In this document: in pieces, positions 9,344 to 19,603 of the stretch | Position numbering within the stretch: position 1 is the first letter of the stretch | Layout of the letters: each line of letters opens with the position of its first letter | Assembly: GCF_002007565.1 (NCBI RefSeq) | Contig: NZ_CP015625.1 | Coordinates: 372,001 to 436,000, forward strand | Direction: 5' to 3' | DNA: 64,000 nt | From: Ditibartonella choladocola | GTDB taxonomy: Bacteria; Pseudomonadota; Alphaproteobacteria; Rhizobiales; Rhizobiaceae | Made by a program: the position numbers and the translations under genes | Notes under the pieces: generated by a model | Seen by the model: the letters and a program-made list of their open reading frames with translations, nothing else | The model's database searches: none | Told to the model about the DNA's origin: nothing

Positions 9344-10537
9344 ATGACACTTAATCCGCATCGTAAATACCGTACCGCTACAGAAATGGTTCATGCGGGG
9401 GCTCAACGCTCTCCTTATGGAGAAGTCTGTGAAGCGATTTATTTAACCCAGGGCTTTACCTATCCGAGTGCCGAAGCGGCCGAAAGGCGTTTTGACGGAG
9501 AGGATCCGGGCTTTGTCTATTCACGTTATGCCAATCCGACCACAGATATGTTTGAAAAACGTATGTGTGCTTTGGAAGGGGCTGAAAGTGCGCGCGCACT
9601 TGCTTCGGGAATGGCCGCTGTTTCGACAGCTATTTTATGTTTTGTGAAAGCGGGCGACCATTTTGTTGCAGCCCGCTCCATGTTCGGTTCCTGCCGTTAT
9701 ATCATTGAAAAAGTTTTGCCCCGTTATGGCGTCGAGGTTTCAATCATTGACGGGCGTAAAATCGAAAATTGGGAAAAGGCAATTCGCCCCAATACACGCG
9801 GGATATTTTTTGAAACGCCTGCCAATCCGACTTTGGAAATGGTCGACATTAAAGCGGTTTCGGAACTTGCCCATAAAGTTGGCGCAACTGTGATTGTCGA
9901 TAATGTATTCGCAACACCGCTTTATCAAAAGCCGCTCGAACTTGGTGCTGATGTCGTTGTCTATTCAACCACCAAACATATTGACGGGCATGGACGTTGT
10001 CTCGGTGGAATGATTTTATCGAGTGAAGAATGGATGACAGAAAATTTGCAGGACTTCTTCCGCCATACGGGACCCGGCATGAGTCCCTATGTCGCATGGC
10101 TTATGTTGAAAAGTCTTGAAACGCTCCCTCTTCGTGTCGAGGAAATGACACGCTCGGCAGCAAAACTTGCCGATTTTATCAGCGGGCATAAAGCGGTCGC
10201 AAAATGCATTTATCCGGGGCGTGATGACCACCCGCAAAGGGATATTGTAAAAAAACAGATGACCGGCGGTTCGACAATGATTGCCTTTGAATTGAAGGGT
10301 GGCAAAAAGGCTGCTTTTTCATTCTGCAACCATCTGACAATACCGCTTATTTCCAATAATCTTGGAGATACACGTTCTATCATGACCCATCCGGCAACCA
10401 CAACGCACCAGAGCATCGGCCCCGAAGCACGTGCCGAACTTGGTATCAGTGACGGATTGTTGCGTTTTTCGGTTGGTCTCGAAGATGTCGACGATTTGTT
10501 GGAAGATGTCGAACAGGCATTGAACGCTACACTCTGA
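9344..10537 (+). CDS. metZ: O-succinylhomoserine sulfhydrylase
   Basis: PLP enzyme of the Cys/Met metabolism family that makes homocysteine from O-succinylhomoserine and sulfide, bypassing cystathionine. The 397-aa length is normal. The PLP lysine is in STTKHIDGHG (about K211), and upstream SGMAAVS and the DNVFATP aspartate motif are intact. The start is supported by AGGTGA 4-5 bp upstream. A SAM-II riboswitch lies in its leader and a clear terminator follows, so it is a single-gene, SAM-repressed unit. Other family members (metY, metB) are possible on sequence alone, but the riboswitch and overall similarity favour metZ. Confidence 0.93.
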   Translation: MTLNPHRKYRTATEMVHAGAQRSPYGEVCEAIYLTQGFTYPSAEAAERRFDGEDPGFVYSRYANPTTDMFEKRMCALEGAESARALASGMAAVSTAILCFVKAGDHFVAARSMFGSCRYIIEKVLPRYGVEVSIIDGRKIENWEKAIRPNTRGIFFETPANPTLEMVDIKAVSELAHKVGATVIVDNVFATPLYQKPLELGADVVVYSTTKHIDGHGRCLGGMILSSEEWMTENLQDFFRHTGPGMSPYVAWLMLKSLETLPLRVEEMTRSAAKLADFISGHKAVAKCIYPGRDDHPQRDIVKKQMTGGSTMIAFELKGGKKAAFSFCNHLTIPLISNNLGDTRSIMTHPATTTHQSIGPEARAELGISDGLLRFSVGLEDVDDLLEDVEQALNATL

Positions 10538-10569
10538 TAAATCCATTTTCCGGATTATTCACAAATATG

Positions 10570-10602
10570 AGCGCGAGCTTTTTAAAAAGCTTGCGCTTTT
10601 TT
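10570..10602 (+). terminator. Rho-independent terminator after metZ
   Basis: A long stem (AGCGC-G-AGCTTTTT with AAAAAGCT-T-GCGCT) is followed by TTTTTT, starting about 33 bp after the metZ stop codon. Confidence 0.92.
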
Positions 10603-10692
10603 AAATGGATTTATCTATTCAAGGGGGGATAATGCCGGAGCGAGAATGTGCTTTCGCTATACGCGGGTTTGTAAATCGGTTATAATGACTTC

Positions 10693-12558
10693 ATGACAAT
10701 ACATCATCTCAGTGAAACCGTAATTAACCAGATTGCAGCGGGCGAAGTGATCGAGCGTCCGGCAAGTGTGGTCAAAGAACTCGTCGAAAATGCTATTGAT
10801 GCCGGTGCGACACGGATAGAAATTGTAACGGCTGGTGGCGGAAAAAGCCTGATCCGCGTGTCGGATAACGGGTGCGGTATTGCAGAGGACGAACTTGAAC
10901 TGGCAATATCGCGTCATTGCACCTCCAAACTCGACGATAATGTTCACGACATCCATTCACTCGGATTTCGTGGTGAAGCTTTGCCGTCAATCGGGTCGGT
11001 TTCAAAGTTGAAACTGGTGTCACGTAGAGCTTCTTCGGAACATGCGGCTGAAATCGTTGTCAATGCCGGACATGTTGATGGGCCGCGTCCCGCAGCCGGT
11101 AACGCGGGAACAATTGTCGAAGTGCGTGATCTTTTTTACGTCACACCGGCACGTCTCAAATTCATGAAAACAGACCGTGCCGAAACCAATGCGATAACCG
11201 ATATTGTCAAACGGATTGCCATTGCATTTCCGAATGTCCGGTTTTCGCTTTCCGGTACAGATCGCTCGATGCTCGATTATCCCGCGACCGGTACAGGAGA
11301 AGAGGCACAATTACAGCGCATCACCCAGATTATGGGAAAAGATTTTGCCCCCAACGTTATTACTCTTGACGCGGTAAGAGAAGGGGTGGAGCTTAAAGGC
11401 TTTGCGGGCATACCGTCATTCAATCGGGGTAACAGTCTCCATCAGTTTGCTTATGTGAACGGCCGACCGGTGCGCGATAAATTGATATTGGGCGCTATTC
11501 GCGGGGCTTATGCCGATGCGATGGCGCGCGACCGCTATGCGGTTTGTGTGCTTTTCATCAATCTTCCTTCATCCGATGTCGATGTCAATGTCCATCCGGC
11601 AAAGGCGGATGTGCGTTTTCGCGATCAGAGTTTAGTGCGCGGGCTTATTGTTGGTGGCATTCGCGAAGCTTTAAGCCATGCCGGCATTCACCCCGCAACG
11701 ACGGGGGCGGACGCAATGCTCAAAAGTTTCCGCCCTGATGGCATACCACTATCATCATCTGTTCCACCGCGCCCGACTTTTCTTAATAATAGAGCTTTTT
11801 CCTATAATTCTTTTTCAAGAGCGCCTGTGCCACCGGCCGCACAAATGGTCAACAAGCCGCTTTATACAACACCTTCATCAGGCTTCAATGAAGACTATGG
11901 AAATGTGTTGGGTGATCTCGATCAACCGACGACCGATAGCCGTCCGGCAATGGAAATTCCAACTGTCGAGGAACAGCGTTTTCCCCTTGGTGCTGCACGC
12001 GCCCAAATCCACAAAAACTATATTATCGCCCAAACTGAAGACAGCCTTATTATTGTCGATCAACATGCAGCACATGAGAGGCTGGTTTACGAGGCTTTGA
12101 AACAGGCGCTCTATTCCAAGCCTTTGCCATCCCAAATGTTGCTTATTCCGGAGATCGTGGAATTGCCGGAAGAAGATGCAACCCGGCTTTTGGCACATGC
12201 AGAGACATTGCAAAAATTCGGGTTGAAAATCGAAGCATTCGGCCCCGGTGCCGTCGCGGTTCGCGAAACACCGGCCATGCTTGGCGAGGTGGATGTCAAA
12301 GGCCTTATTGCCGATTTGGCCGATGAAGCTGCCGATTATGATACAACAAACGGTTTGAAAGCGATGCTCGATTATGTTGCGGCAACCATGGCCTGTCACG
12401 GCTCGGTGCGTTCCGGCCGCTTGTTGCGGGCGGAAGAAATGAATGCGCTTTTACGCCAGATGGAAGCAACTCCGGGTTCCGGAACTTGTAATCACGGACG
12501 CCCGACCTATGTCGAGTTGAAACTTACCGATATTGAAAGATTGTTCGGCCGCCGTTGA
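10693..12558 (+). CDS. mutL: DNA mismatch repair endonuclease MutL
   Basis: Couples mismatch recognition by MutS to strand incision. The 621-aa protein has the GHKL ATPase motifs ENAIDAG (about 32-38), DNGCGI (58-63) and GFRGEAL (about 93-99). A Pro/Ser-rich linker (about 340-420) leads to a C-terminal dimerisation domain. This domain contains [12 protein letters not shown] near residue 456, the DQHA(X)2E(X)4E metal-binding motif of MutL proteins that cut DNA themselves in bacteria without MutH; the CNHGRP motif lies near the C-terminus. It stands alone, with a GC-rich minisatellite just downstream. Confidence 0.97.
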   Translation: MTIHHLSETVINQIAAGEVIERPASVVKELVENAIDAGATRIEIVTAGGGKSLIRVSDNGCGIAEDELELAISRHCTSKLDDNVHDIHSLGFRGEALPSIGSVSKLKLVSRRASSEHAAEIVVNAGHVDGPRPAAGNAGTIVEVRDLFYVTPARLKFMKTDRAETNAITDIVKRIAIAFPNVRFSLSGTDRSMLDYPATGTGEEAQLQRITQIMGKDFAPNVITLDAVREGVELKGFAGIPSFNRGNSLHQFAYVNGRPVRDKLILGAIRGAYADAMARDRYAVCVLFINLPSSDVDVNVHPAKADVRFRDQSLVRGLIVGGIREALSHAGIHPATTGADAMLKSFRPDGIPLSSSVPPRPTFLNNRAFSYNSFSRAPVPPAAQMVNKPLYTTPSSGFNEDYGNVLGDLDQPTTDSRPAMEIPTVEEQRFPLGAARAQIHKNYIIAQTEDSLIIVDQHAAHERLVYEALKQALYSKPLPSQMLLIPEIVELPEEDATRLLAHAETLQKFGLKIEAFGPGAVAVRETPAMLGEVDVKGLIADLADEAADYDTTNGLKAMLDYVAATMACHGSVRSGRLLRAEEMNALLRQMEATPGSGTCNHGRPTYVELKLTDIERLFGRR

Positions 12559-12660
12559 TTGTTTTGATTTTGAAAGGCTTGCGGGTGTCTGTTCGTAACC
12601 GTCACTTAAGAACCGACGGTTCTGGATGAAAAAACCGGTTCGCGGCTTTGTCTGCCAATT

Positions 12661-12752
12661 TTATGCGCCCGAACAGGCTTTATGATGCGCCCGAAATTAT
12701 GCGCCCGAAATTATGCGGCCGAACTTATGCAACCGGAATTATGTGGCCGAAT
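12661..12752. repeat. 14-bp imperfect tandem repeat downstream of mutL
   Basis: Six copies of a unit close to TTATGCGCCCGAAA: 12661-12674, 12683-12696, 12697-12710, 12711-12724, 12725-12738 and 12739-12752. The first two are separated by 8 bp; the rest are contiguous. The 14-bp period is not a multiple of three, so this is not a protein repeat. The flanks (12559-12660 and 12753-13090) hold no recognisable gene. Confidence 0.85.
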
Positions 12753-13126
12753 TAAATCGGGAACGCTTCGGATGATCGGGGTCTCGTGTTTATTTCTAAA
12801 AAACAGCTTCGCCTTTCCGTTTACCGTGAAGTCATTTGTTGAAATTTACCGATGTGGTTCTCTTCTCTTAACAAAACCGTCCGGCTTCCGGTTTGGACAG
12901 TTCGTTGCGGATGAGTGCTGAAAGCCTGAATGACAAAAATCCTGAACGAAAACGAAAACCTCGTCGATGAGATAATGGTTAGAGGAGATAAAAAGTGAAC
13001 CTCTCAAAATGACCGACAGGTTTGAACACTTATCAATAGTTTCGTGAGCGAAGGATTTAAGGCTTTTATAGTTTTACCCGACGCTTTATAATGATCGCCA
13101 ATGAGCAATCTGAAAGGTTTAGAATA

Positions 13127-13369
13127 ATGATGTTTCCCGGTGGTGAACGCGAGGCACAACTCCATTACCTGAGTGGCGATTATGAAGTTTTAACACACGG
13201 AACTTATGTTTTATGTGCAATTACAGGCGAGAAAATTCCGTTGGACGAACTGAGATACTGGAGTGCGCCCCGTCAGGAAGCTTATGCAAGTTGCGAAATT
13301 TCCTATCGCCGTGAACTTGAATGCGATCCCCGTTTACGTAAGCTTTTAGGCACAACACTTAAAAAATAA
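13127..13369 (+). CDS. DUF2093 domain-containing protein
   Basis: Small conserved alphaproteobacterial protein of unknown function (80 aa from this start). The family core is visible: a GEREAQLHYLSGDYEV-like start, then YVLCAITGEKIPLDELRYWS and RQEAYAS. I chose the ATG at 13127, which has GAAAGG 9 bp upstream; an in-frame ATG at 13091 would add 12 residues but has no ribosome site. It faces the lpxK–waaA cluster across a shared terminator. The same neighbourhood is found in other Rhizobiales, hinting at an envelope link, but nothing in the sequence proves it. Confidence 0.85.
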   Translation: MMFPGGEREAQLHYLSGDYEVLTHGTYVLCAITGEKIPLDELRYWSAPRQEAYASCEISYRRELECDPRLRKLLGTTLKK

Positions 13370-13402
13370 ATGTTATTGCCGGTTTATGCATTGATTTCAA
13401 TA

Positions 13403-13427
13403 AAAGCGCCTATTCGGGGCGCTTTTT
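13403..13427 (+). terminator. Terminator between DUF2093 gene and lpxK
   Basis: Stem AAGCGCC/GGCGCTT with a 7-nt loop and a TTTTT tail. It lies just past the DUF2093 gene and six bases before the lpxK stop codon on the other strand. Confidence 0.85.
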
Positions 13428-13432
13428 GTTTT

Positions 13433-14455
13433 TTATTCTTCAAAAGTGCGGTTTTTGAACGCTTCGAGTGTTTCGTTTATCCGTTGCTTACAAAAATCCG
13501 CATCATCAAATTGAACCTCGACATCGAACACAACAAGATTTTCAAGCTTTTTGTCCTGCCCATCGGTTTTTAAACGGGCAAAATCCTTTGCGGTGGTAGC
13601 AATGGAAAGATGCTCTGCCTTGGCCGTGCCCCTAATGTCATCAAGATCGAAATCTGTATAAAAATGATGGTCGGCATAAATTCGCGTTTGTTCAACTTTG
13701 CCTTCCAATTCGCCAATTGAGCGGAAAAATTTTTGCGGATTTCCTATGCCTGCAAAGGCCAGAAATTTTTTGCCCGAAACAGTATCGCTGGCAGAGGGCA
13801 GAAGATGGGCAAAGTTCAACGGTTTTGCTGCACGGGCTGCCATATGGATAACTTCGTTACCTTTGTTCCCATTGCCGATCATCAGCACACCGTCGGTATA
13901 GGCAAGTTGGGTTACAAGCGGTGCACGGAGCGGCCCCGCCGGAAACACTGCATTGTTCCCCAAGCCCCTAAGGCCATCCACTACCATCAAAGCATAGTCA
14001 ATGAAGAGACGACGACTTTGGAAGCCGTCATCCATCAAAATAAAATTGCAGCCTTGCTGTTTTAAAAGTTTTGCTGCTTCCAACCGGTCGGTGGCTACGG
14101 CAACAAGTGCATGTCGGGCAAGAAGCAATGGTTCGTCACCGACTTCGCGCGCTTTATCCATTTGCGCGTCGACCAGATGGGCACTGCGAATTTCACCACC
14201 ATAACCACGCGAAACAATGCCCGGATTAAGACCAAGTTTTTTGGCCGCTTCTGCAAGGCTGATAACAACGGGCGTTTTTCCCGTTCCACCAAGCGTAAAA
14301 TTGCCGACACATAAAACCGGAAGGTCAATCACCGGAACATTTTCCCGTTCCATTCTACGGCGGGCAAAAAAACCGTAAATCCATGAAACCGGAAGTAAAA
14401 GCCAACGCATGACTTTCTGTTCATTCCACCAGAAGTCCGGCGCTTCACCAACCAT
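13433..14455 (-). CDS. lpxK: Tetraacyldisaccharide 4'-kinase
   Basis: Inner-membrane kinase that adds the 4'-phosphate in lipid A synthesis. The 340-aa protein has an N-terminal hydrophobic anchor near residues 18-30 and a P-loop [12 protein letters not shown] at 51-62. LMDDGFQSR and the downstream [11 protein letters not shown] are family hallmarks. Its start overlaps the end of waaA by 11 bp, so the two are translationally linked in the envelope operon running pmbA → lpxK. Confidence 0.95.
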   Translation of the reverse strand: MVGEAPDFWWNEQKVMRWLLLPVSWIYGFFARRRMERENVPVIDLPVLCVGNFTLGGTGKTPVVISLAEAAKKLGLNPGIVSRGYGGEIRSAHLVDAQMDKAREVGDEPLLLARHALVAVATDRLEAAKLLKQQGCNFILMDDGFQSRRLFIDYALMVVDGLRGLGNNAVFPAGPLRAPLVTQLAYTDGVLMIGNGNKGNEVIHMAARAAKPLNFAHLLPSASDTVSGKKFLAFAGIGNPQKFFRSIGELEGKVEQTRIYADHHFYTDFDLDDIRGTAKAEHLSIATTAKDFARLKTDGQDKKLENLVVFDVEVQFDDADFCKQRINETLEAFKNRTFEE

Positions 14456-15767
14456 GATTGGTATCCTGATGATGAAGCTTGGCCTGCATAATCAAAGGAT
14501 CAATAAACGGGCGTAACACTTTTAATGTGCGTTCCAGTGCTCCGCTCATATTGGTGGCCGTGTCATAGGCCGCCTCGATCATTTCATAGCGTAACGGTTC
14601 ATGTGTTAAAAGTGTATTGAGCTGGACAGCCAATTGCGTGGCATCTTCAACGACTCTCGCCGCATTATTGGCAAAAAATACATCGAATGTATCTTTGAAA
14701 TTTTCCACATGCGGGCCTGTCAGGATAGCTGACCCCAAAAGCGCCGGTTCAAGCGGATTGTGCCCTCCGGTTTCCGTTAAAGATTTGCCGATAAAGGATA
14801 CTTTTGCAAGTTGCAAAAACACTCCCATTTCACCAATCGTATCAACGAGTATAATATCGGTATCCTCATCGGGCATCCGTTTTTCACTGTGTCGAATAAC
14901 GTGAAGGGACTTCTTTTCAAGTTCTTCCATGATCGCGTCAGCCCGTTCGGGGTGACGGGGCACAATGATTGTCAAAAGATTGGGTAGCCGTGTTTTTAAA
15001 GCGATATGAACTTCGGCAGCAATATTTTCTTCACCCTCATGGGTGGAAATCGCCGCCCAAACCAGCCGGTTATGCAGACTTTCCCGATATTGCATTAACA
15101 GATTTTTGTCGGCTTCCGGTGCAATATCCGCTTTCAGATTTCCTGAAACCGCAACTGTTTTGACGCCGAGCGCATGATATTGTTCGGCATCACTTTCGCT
15201 TTGACCAATGGCAGCATCAATCTGCCTGAAAATATGCGAAGCGAGAGCCGGCCGTTTTTGCCATGAATGGAATGAACGAGCGGACATATGTGCATTCACC
15301 ATAACTTGCGGGATATGACGGCGCGCAAGCCCGTTGATTCGTAAGGGCCAGATTTCGGATTCGCAGACAAGTGCCAGATCGGGTTTCCAATGGTCAAGAA
15401 ATCTTCTGATTGCCGGTTTAACATCAAGTGGTGCAAACTGGTGGATAACGCGACTGCCAAAGCGGTTTTCAATGAGACTTGCAGATGTAACAGTGCCGGT
15501 TGTCAAAAGAACATTGATATGAAGCTGCAAAATACGCTCGATCAGAGGAACCAGTGCCAGCGTTTCCCCGACACTTGCCGCATGAAGCCAGATAAGCGGC
15601 CCTTCAGGGCGCTTTTTATTGGTACGCCCCATACGTTCGCGTTTGCGGTGCGGGTCTTCCTTGCCGCGTGCGGCCCTTATCGACAGATAGAACGGAACGA
15701 GTGGACTAATCAGGCCGCCTGCCATGCGATAAAGATATAGCGCTGTGCGAGCCTTGAATTCCTTCAT
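14445..15767 (-). CDS. waaA: 3-deoxy-D-manno-octulosonic acid transferase
   Basis: Transfers Kdo from CMP-Kdo to lipid A precursor at the cytoplasmic face of the inner membrane. The 440-aa length is typical. An N-terminal membrane anchor lies at about residues 9-29, followed by WLHAASVGE (GT30 family motif), VCESEIWPL and a C-terminal [16 protein letters not shown] that binds the nucleotide sugar. The start has a strong ribosome site (GGGGGAG) 5 bp upstream. It overlaps lpxK by 11 bp and follows the DUF374 gene by 11 bp. Confidence 0.95.
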   Translation of the reverse strand: MKEFKARTALYLYRMAGGLISPLVPFYLSIRAARGKEDPHRKRERMGRTNKKRPEGPLIWLHAASVGETLALVPLIERILQLHINVLLTTGTVTSASLIENRFGSRVIHQFAPLDVKPAIRRFLDHWKPDLALVCESEIWPLRINGLARRHIPQVMVNAHMSARSFHSWQKRPALASHIFRQIDAAIGQSESDAEQYHALGVKTVAVSGNLKADIAPEADKNLLMQYRESLHNRLVWAAISTHEGEENIAAEVHIALKTRLPNLLTIIVPRHPERADAIMEELEKKSLHVIRHSEKRMPDEDTDIILVDTIGEMGVFLQLAKVSFIGKSLTETGGHNPLEPALLGSAILTGPHVENFKDTFDVFFANNAARVVEDATQLAVQLNTLLTHEPLRYEMIEAAYDTATNMSGALERTLKVLRPFIDPLIMQAKLHHQDTNHGW

Positions 15768-15778
15768 AGTGCTCCCCC

Positions 15779-16534
15779 CTATTTTCTTTCTTTGAGGCGT
15801 TTTTCTGCCTCGTCGGTCAGACGGTTCATTATATCAGAAAGTTCGATGCGTTTTTGTTCCATAAGGTCTTCATCTGCATCTTCCGGCACATAGAACGCAT
15901 CTCCCATAAGAAATATAGAATGTCCAAAAGGGAGCGGAATTACGGTTTTGTCCCATGTTTTTTCGAGAATTTTCACGTGTGAAAAAGAATATATATAGGG
16001 AATAATGGGGCGACCGGAAATTTTTGCCAGTAAAATAATGCCTTTTCCGGCTTCCCGCGCTTTTCCATGGGCAATATCGGCAATCATTGCCGCTGTTTTA
16101 CCTTCTTGCAATGCACGTTTCAATGTAAGAAGTGCCCGTGCACCGCCTTTGTCGGTATTCTGGTGCTTGGATCGCCCGCCCGAACCGCGCACTGTTTCAA
16201 GTCCCAGTTTTTCGCCGACTCTTGCATTGATTTCGGCATCGGCAGAGCGGGAAAACATGGCAATGATATGTTCTTTTTTAGGGCGCAAGAACGGCCCCAT
16301 AATATGGCGCCCGTGCCAGAAAGTGATGATAAAAGGATTGTAGGCATCATGGGCTTTTTGCGGGTCATCAGAACCTTTAAGCCGTGGATTGGTCCAATAA
16401 ACCAGCCGCAAATAATTGGCCATCAGTGACACGACAATCGCTTTGGTGACGCGTGCATTCATCAAAGGATAGCGAATTTTGCGCCATAAGCGGTTTAAAA
16501 TGCCCGATTTTTTCTTCTTTTTTTGCTCAGTCAT
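15779..16534 (-). CDS. DUF374 lysophospholipid acyltransferase family protein
   Basis: Predicted inner-membrane acyltransferase of the LPLAT superfamily. The 251-aa protein starts with a lysine-rich stretch (KKKKKS) and a hydrophobic segment. ITFWHGRH (about residues 70-77) stands in for the usual HX4D-like site of DUF374 proteins, which carry WHG. Further motifs are RGSGGRSK and a C-terminal PIIPYIYSFS. Position directly before waaA suggests a role in lipid A or lipopolysaccharide acylation; the acceptor is unknown. A 225-bp spacer separates it from DUF4170 and contains a hairpin (GCAAAGGCG/CGCCTTTGC, 16604-16630) without a T-run. Confidence 0.85.
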   Translation of the reverse strand: MTEQKKKKKSGILNRLWRKIRYPLMNARVTKAIVVSLMANYLRLVYWTNPRLKGSDDPQKAHDAYNPFIITFWHGRHIMGPFLRPKKEHIIAMFSRSADAEINARVGEKLGLETVRGSGGRSKHQNTDKGGARALLTLKRALQEGKTAAMIADIAHGKAREAGKGIILLAKISGRPIIPYIYSFSHVKILEKTWDKTVIPLPFGHSIFLMGDAFYVPEDADEDLMEQKRIELSDIMNRLTDEAEKRLKERK

Positions 16535-16759
16535 TCAATTGTCGAACCGATCACTTTTAACACGGACGGTCGCAACCCTCTTGTTGGAAGACAAACACAG
16601 CCTGCAAAGGCGTTTCGAGAGCGCCTTTGCCTGATACGAGTGCATTGTCATACTCTCCTGTCAAGATCAAGAGAAGCCAACCGAATGCACTACCGAGAAT
16701 ATAAAAATGCTTCAAAAAGCGTTAAAATTATAGTGTTTCGTTTCAAAACTGGCAAATAG

Positions 16760-17005
16760 CTATTTGCTGTCGGAATGTTCAGGATCCAGCAAGCGGTGAA
16801 GGTGAACAATGAAATAACGTTGCAATGCATTATCGACGCTCGATTGGGCTTTTGCCCGCCATGCGGCCTCGGCCGACTTATAATCAGGAAAAATTCCTAC
16901 AATATCTAGTTTATCGAGATCACGAAATTCATTGCTATCAAGGTTTTTTAATTCTCCACCAAAGACCAGATGCAATAATTGTTTCGGTTCACCTGTCGTG
17001 CTCAT
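16760..17005 (-). CDS. DUF4170 domain-containing protein
   Basis: Small soluble 81-aa protein of unknown function, conserved next to lipid A genes in Rhizobiales. Recognisable core: LLHLVFGGEL, LDIVGIFPDYKSAEAAWRAK and AHMRYFIVHLHRLL-like QRYFIVHLHRLL. The start has a textbook AGGAGG 6 bp upstream. It lies 46 bp after the inositol-phosphatase family gene on the same strand. Confidence 0.85.
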   Translation of the reverse strand: MSTTGEPKQLLHLVFGGELKNLDSNEFRDLDKLDIVGIFPDYKSAEAAWRAKAQSSVDNALQRYFIVHLHRLLDPEHSDSK

Positions 17006-17051
17006 ATATACCTCCTGTTATTGCCTTACCCGTATCCGGATTCCGGAAGGA

Positions 17052-17852
17052 TTACCGCAATCGGGTTTTTCGGACAATATCTACCATGTTATCAAGCCGA
17101 CCTTTGATACATGCAATCAAAAAATCGTGTTCATAGGGCAGATTTCCGTAAACGGGAGGCACGTTATTGAAGTCCTGTATCAAACCGCCACATTCCTGCA
17201 AAATAAGATCAGCAGCAGCAATATCCCAATCATGGCTCTCGGGCTTTATCAGGACGATGTCTATTTTGCCTTCGGCAGCAAGTGCAATACGATAGGCAAG
17301 AGAGGGGAGATAATGTGCAAAATTGACCTTTGATTTGAAGGTTTCCGGTAACTTTGCTTCAAATTTTCCGGTTGCAGAAACAACGAGTTTCCCCTCATGC
17401 CCTTCAAGAAGCGGAAGCTTATTGCCATTAAGACTGGCACCTTTGCCACGTTCCGCCTTGTAGACAGAACGGGTTGCAGGGCAATCAAGAACGCCGACTT
17501 GCGAAATTCCCTCTTCGATCACTGCCACCGATACACACCAATGATGGGAGCCGGAAAGAAAGCCGCGTGTTCCGTCAATCGGATCGACCACAAAATATCT
17601 TTGATAGTGCCTGTCCGGACGTTCGTCTTTGGTTTCTTCGGAAATCCAGCCATAATCGGGGCGGGCGGCCAATAAGAGTTCTTTGAGAACTTTATCGGCA
17701 GCAAAATCGGCTTCGCTTACCGGTGAATTTCCGGGTTTGATCCAGACTTTCGGATCCCGACCGAAATAGCTGAATGCTGTTTTCCCTGCTTGTCGAGCAG
17801 CATTGCTGATAAGCTCCAGATCTTCGGAATTGGTCGTATTATTTGCCTGCAA
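17052..17852 (-). CDS. Inositol monophosphatase family protein (CysQ / 3'(2'),5'-bisphosphate nucleotidase-like)
   Basis: Magnesium-dependent sugar or nucleotide phosphatase of the FIG superfamily (266 aa). Metal-binding motifs are visible: WISEETKDE (E of the first site), DPIDGTRGFL (the D-P-I-D-G-T signature) and SHDWDIAAADLIL with the WDxAA motif. CysQ-type activity on 3'-phosphoadenosine 5'-phosphate is the likely role, but inositol-phosphate hydrolysis cannot be excluded. The start is a TTG at 17852 with AAGGAA 6 bp upstream; no ATG exists in the N-terminal region. It overlaps the end of pmbA by 14 bp, showing tight coupling. Confidence 0.85.
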   Translation of the reverse strand: MQANNTTNSEDLELISNAARQAGKTAFSYFGRDPKVWIKPGNSPVSEADFAADKVLKELLLAARPDYGWISEETKDERPDRHYQRYFVVDPIDGTRGFLSGSHHWCVSVAVIEEGISQVGVLDCPATRSVYKAERGKGASLNGNKLPLLEGHEGKLVVSATGKFEAKLPETFKSKVNFAHYLPSLAYRIALAAEGKIDIVLIKPESHDWDIAAADLILQECGGLIQDFNNVPPVYGNLPYEHDFLIACIKGRLDNMVDIVRKTRLR

Positions 17853-19170
17853 GGGTCATTCCTTCAATCAACAGAGTGGGGGCTGCCGTGCCATAGCGGC
17901 GGTCAATGTCGCTTGCCGGTGTCAGATGTGACAACATATCAATGAGATTGGAACCGAGAGTGACTTCACTTACCGGATAGGCAAGTTCACCATTTTCAAT
18001 CCAGAACCCCGATGCACCACGGCTATATTGACCGGTCACAAGATCAACGCCATGGCCGAAGAGTTCGGTTACGTAAAAACCGGTTTTGATTGCCTTCATC
18101 ATATCTTCAGGTGTCTGATTTCCCGGTTCAATTGCAAAATTGGTGCTTGCCGGTTGCACAGAAGAAGCCGAGCGTACCCCGTGCCCATTGGTTTGAAGGT
18201 GAAGTTCACGTGCGACGGATGATGATAGAAACCAGTGTTCGAGAACGCCATTCTCGATAATATTCAAGGCCATTCCTTCCACACCTTCCCCGTCAAAGGG
18301 GCGGGAAGCATTTCCGCGCTTTTTCAATGGCTGATCGGTTATGGTAATTGTCGGCTTCATAATTTGTTCGCCCATGCGATTTTGCAACAGGCTGGTTTTA
18401 CGTGCAACAGCAGCACCATTCACCATTGAAGCAATGTGTCCGGCAATGCCGCGTGCCATTCTCGGCTCGAAAATAACATTGACAGTTCCGGTTTTCGGCT
18501 TTTGCGCATTCAATCGTCTCACCGCACGCTCGCCGGCATTTTTCCCGATTTTTGTTGTTTTATCTAGGTCTTCATGGTGAAGAGCTGTCGTGTAATCATA
18601 GTCACGTTCCATTGCCGTTCCTTCACCGGCAAGTGCGCTGCATGAATAAGAAAAACGGCTTGATTGATAGCTACCGCAAAATCCGTCGCTGGTGACAAGA
18701 ACCAGTCCGCCGCTACCATAGGCAGATGTTGCACCACCGGAATTTGTAACACCCTTGACCGATAGGGAAGCATTTTCGATTTCGAGAGCTTCTTCTGTCA
18801 GACGTTCGCTATCCGGAACAAATGGATCATAAAGATCAAGATCTTTGGGATTTTTCACAAGGAGAGAGCGGTCAGCCAAACCTTCAAAAGGATTTTCAGG
18901 CGAAACTTTAGCCATGGCAACCGCACGTTCTGCGAGACTTGCCGGATCTGCCGAAAGATTGGCCGAAATGCTTGCAACTTTTTTGCCGACAAACACGCGC
19001 AATGAAAAGTCATCATTTTCGGAAGCTTCGGTTGCTTCCACTTTTCCAAGCCTTACCGATACACTAACCGAACGCGAGCGAATGATGACCGCATCAGCAC
19101 TGTCGGCGCCGGCTTTGCGCGCAGCCTCTACAAGGGCAGACGCTTTATCAATTTGGCTGTTGTGAACCAT
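17839..19170 (-). CDS. pmbA: Metalloprotease PmbA/TldE family
   Basis: Subunit of the TldD/TldE (PmbA) protease, which processes peptides such as modified leaders or toxins. The 443-aa protein matches the TldE/PmbA member, with the family stretches NPFEGLADRSLL, TNGHGVRS and GFYVTELFGHGVD. The zinc-binding HEXXXH of TldD is not present, as expected for the E subunit; tldD is not in this window. The start has AGAGGAA 6 bp upstream. It is the first gene of the minus-strand envelope cluster. Confidence 0.92.
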   Translation of the reverse strand: MVHNSQIDKASALVEAARKAGADSADAVIIRSRSVSVSVRLGKVEATEASENDDFSLRVFVGKKVASISANLSADPASLAERAVAMAKVSPENPFEGLADRSLLVKNPKDLDLYDPFVPDSERLTEEALEIENASLSVKGVTNSGGATSAYGSGGLVLVTSDGFCGSYQSSRFSYSCSALAGEGTAMERDYDYTTALHHEDLDKTTKIGKNAGERAVRRLNAQKPKTGTVNVIFEPRMARGIAGHIASMVNGAAVARKTSLLQNRMGEQIMKPTITITDQPLKKRGNASRPFDGEGVEGMALNIIENGVLEHWFLSSSVARELHLQTNGHGVRSASSVQPASTNFAIEPGNQTPEDMMKAIKTGFYVTELFGHGVDLVTGQYSRGASGFWIENGELAYPVSEVTLGSNLIDMLSHLTPASDIDRRYGTAAPTLLIEGMTLAGK

Positions 19171-19603
19171 AGAAGATTCCTCTTAATCATTTCGCTCAAG
19201 ATTTATAAAAACTTGCGCAATAAAACTCAATTCTTTTCATAAAATATATATGAAGAAGTCTGCCGAGCCTATTTCAAGTGACAAAAATTGGAAAACGTTT
19301 TGAACAAACCCGTTTTTTCAACAAACAGGCATTAACCTTTTAGAGGGGCGGCGGTTTTTTCATAAAGCCCGCCGGTATTATTTAAAATTTCCGGTTTTGA
19401 ACGGTTTTGCCGGTCGAAAGAAGGAAGCTTCTTCCATAAGCCGGAAGATAGAGCCTCTGACTGGTACAAGACCTTATACGGGAAGATATTTTGAAAATGG
19501 CGTCAAAGGCAGTGATGAATGATACGCGTTTGGATTGGAAAATATATTGCGGTTTTTGGGGATTCGATGTCGATTTTAAGAAACCGGCATCGAACAATTC
19601 ATT
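19171..19603. other. Intergenic region upstream of pmbA
   Basis: 430 bp between the end of the M16 peptidase pair and pmbA. It must contain the pmbA promoter. A 71-codon open frame on the minus strand (19382-19597) has no ribosome site or family similarity and is probably spurious. Confidence 0.5.

Noticed and set aside
12682..12921. 79-codon plus-strand frame downstream of mutL
   Set aside because: Begins inside the 14-bp tandem array and has no ribosome site or domain.
16604..16630. Hairpin between DUF4170 and the DUF374 gene as a terminator
   Set aside because: The stem is good but no T-run follows on either strand; the downstream genes clearly belong to the same cluster.
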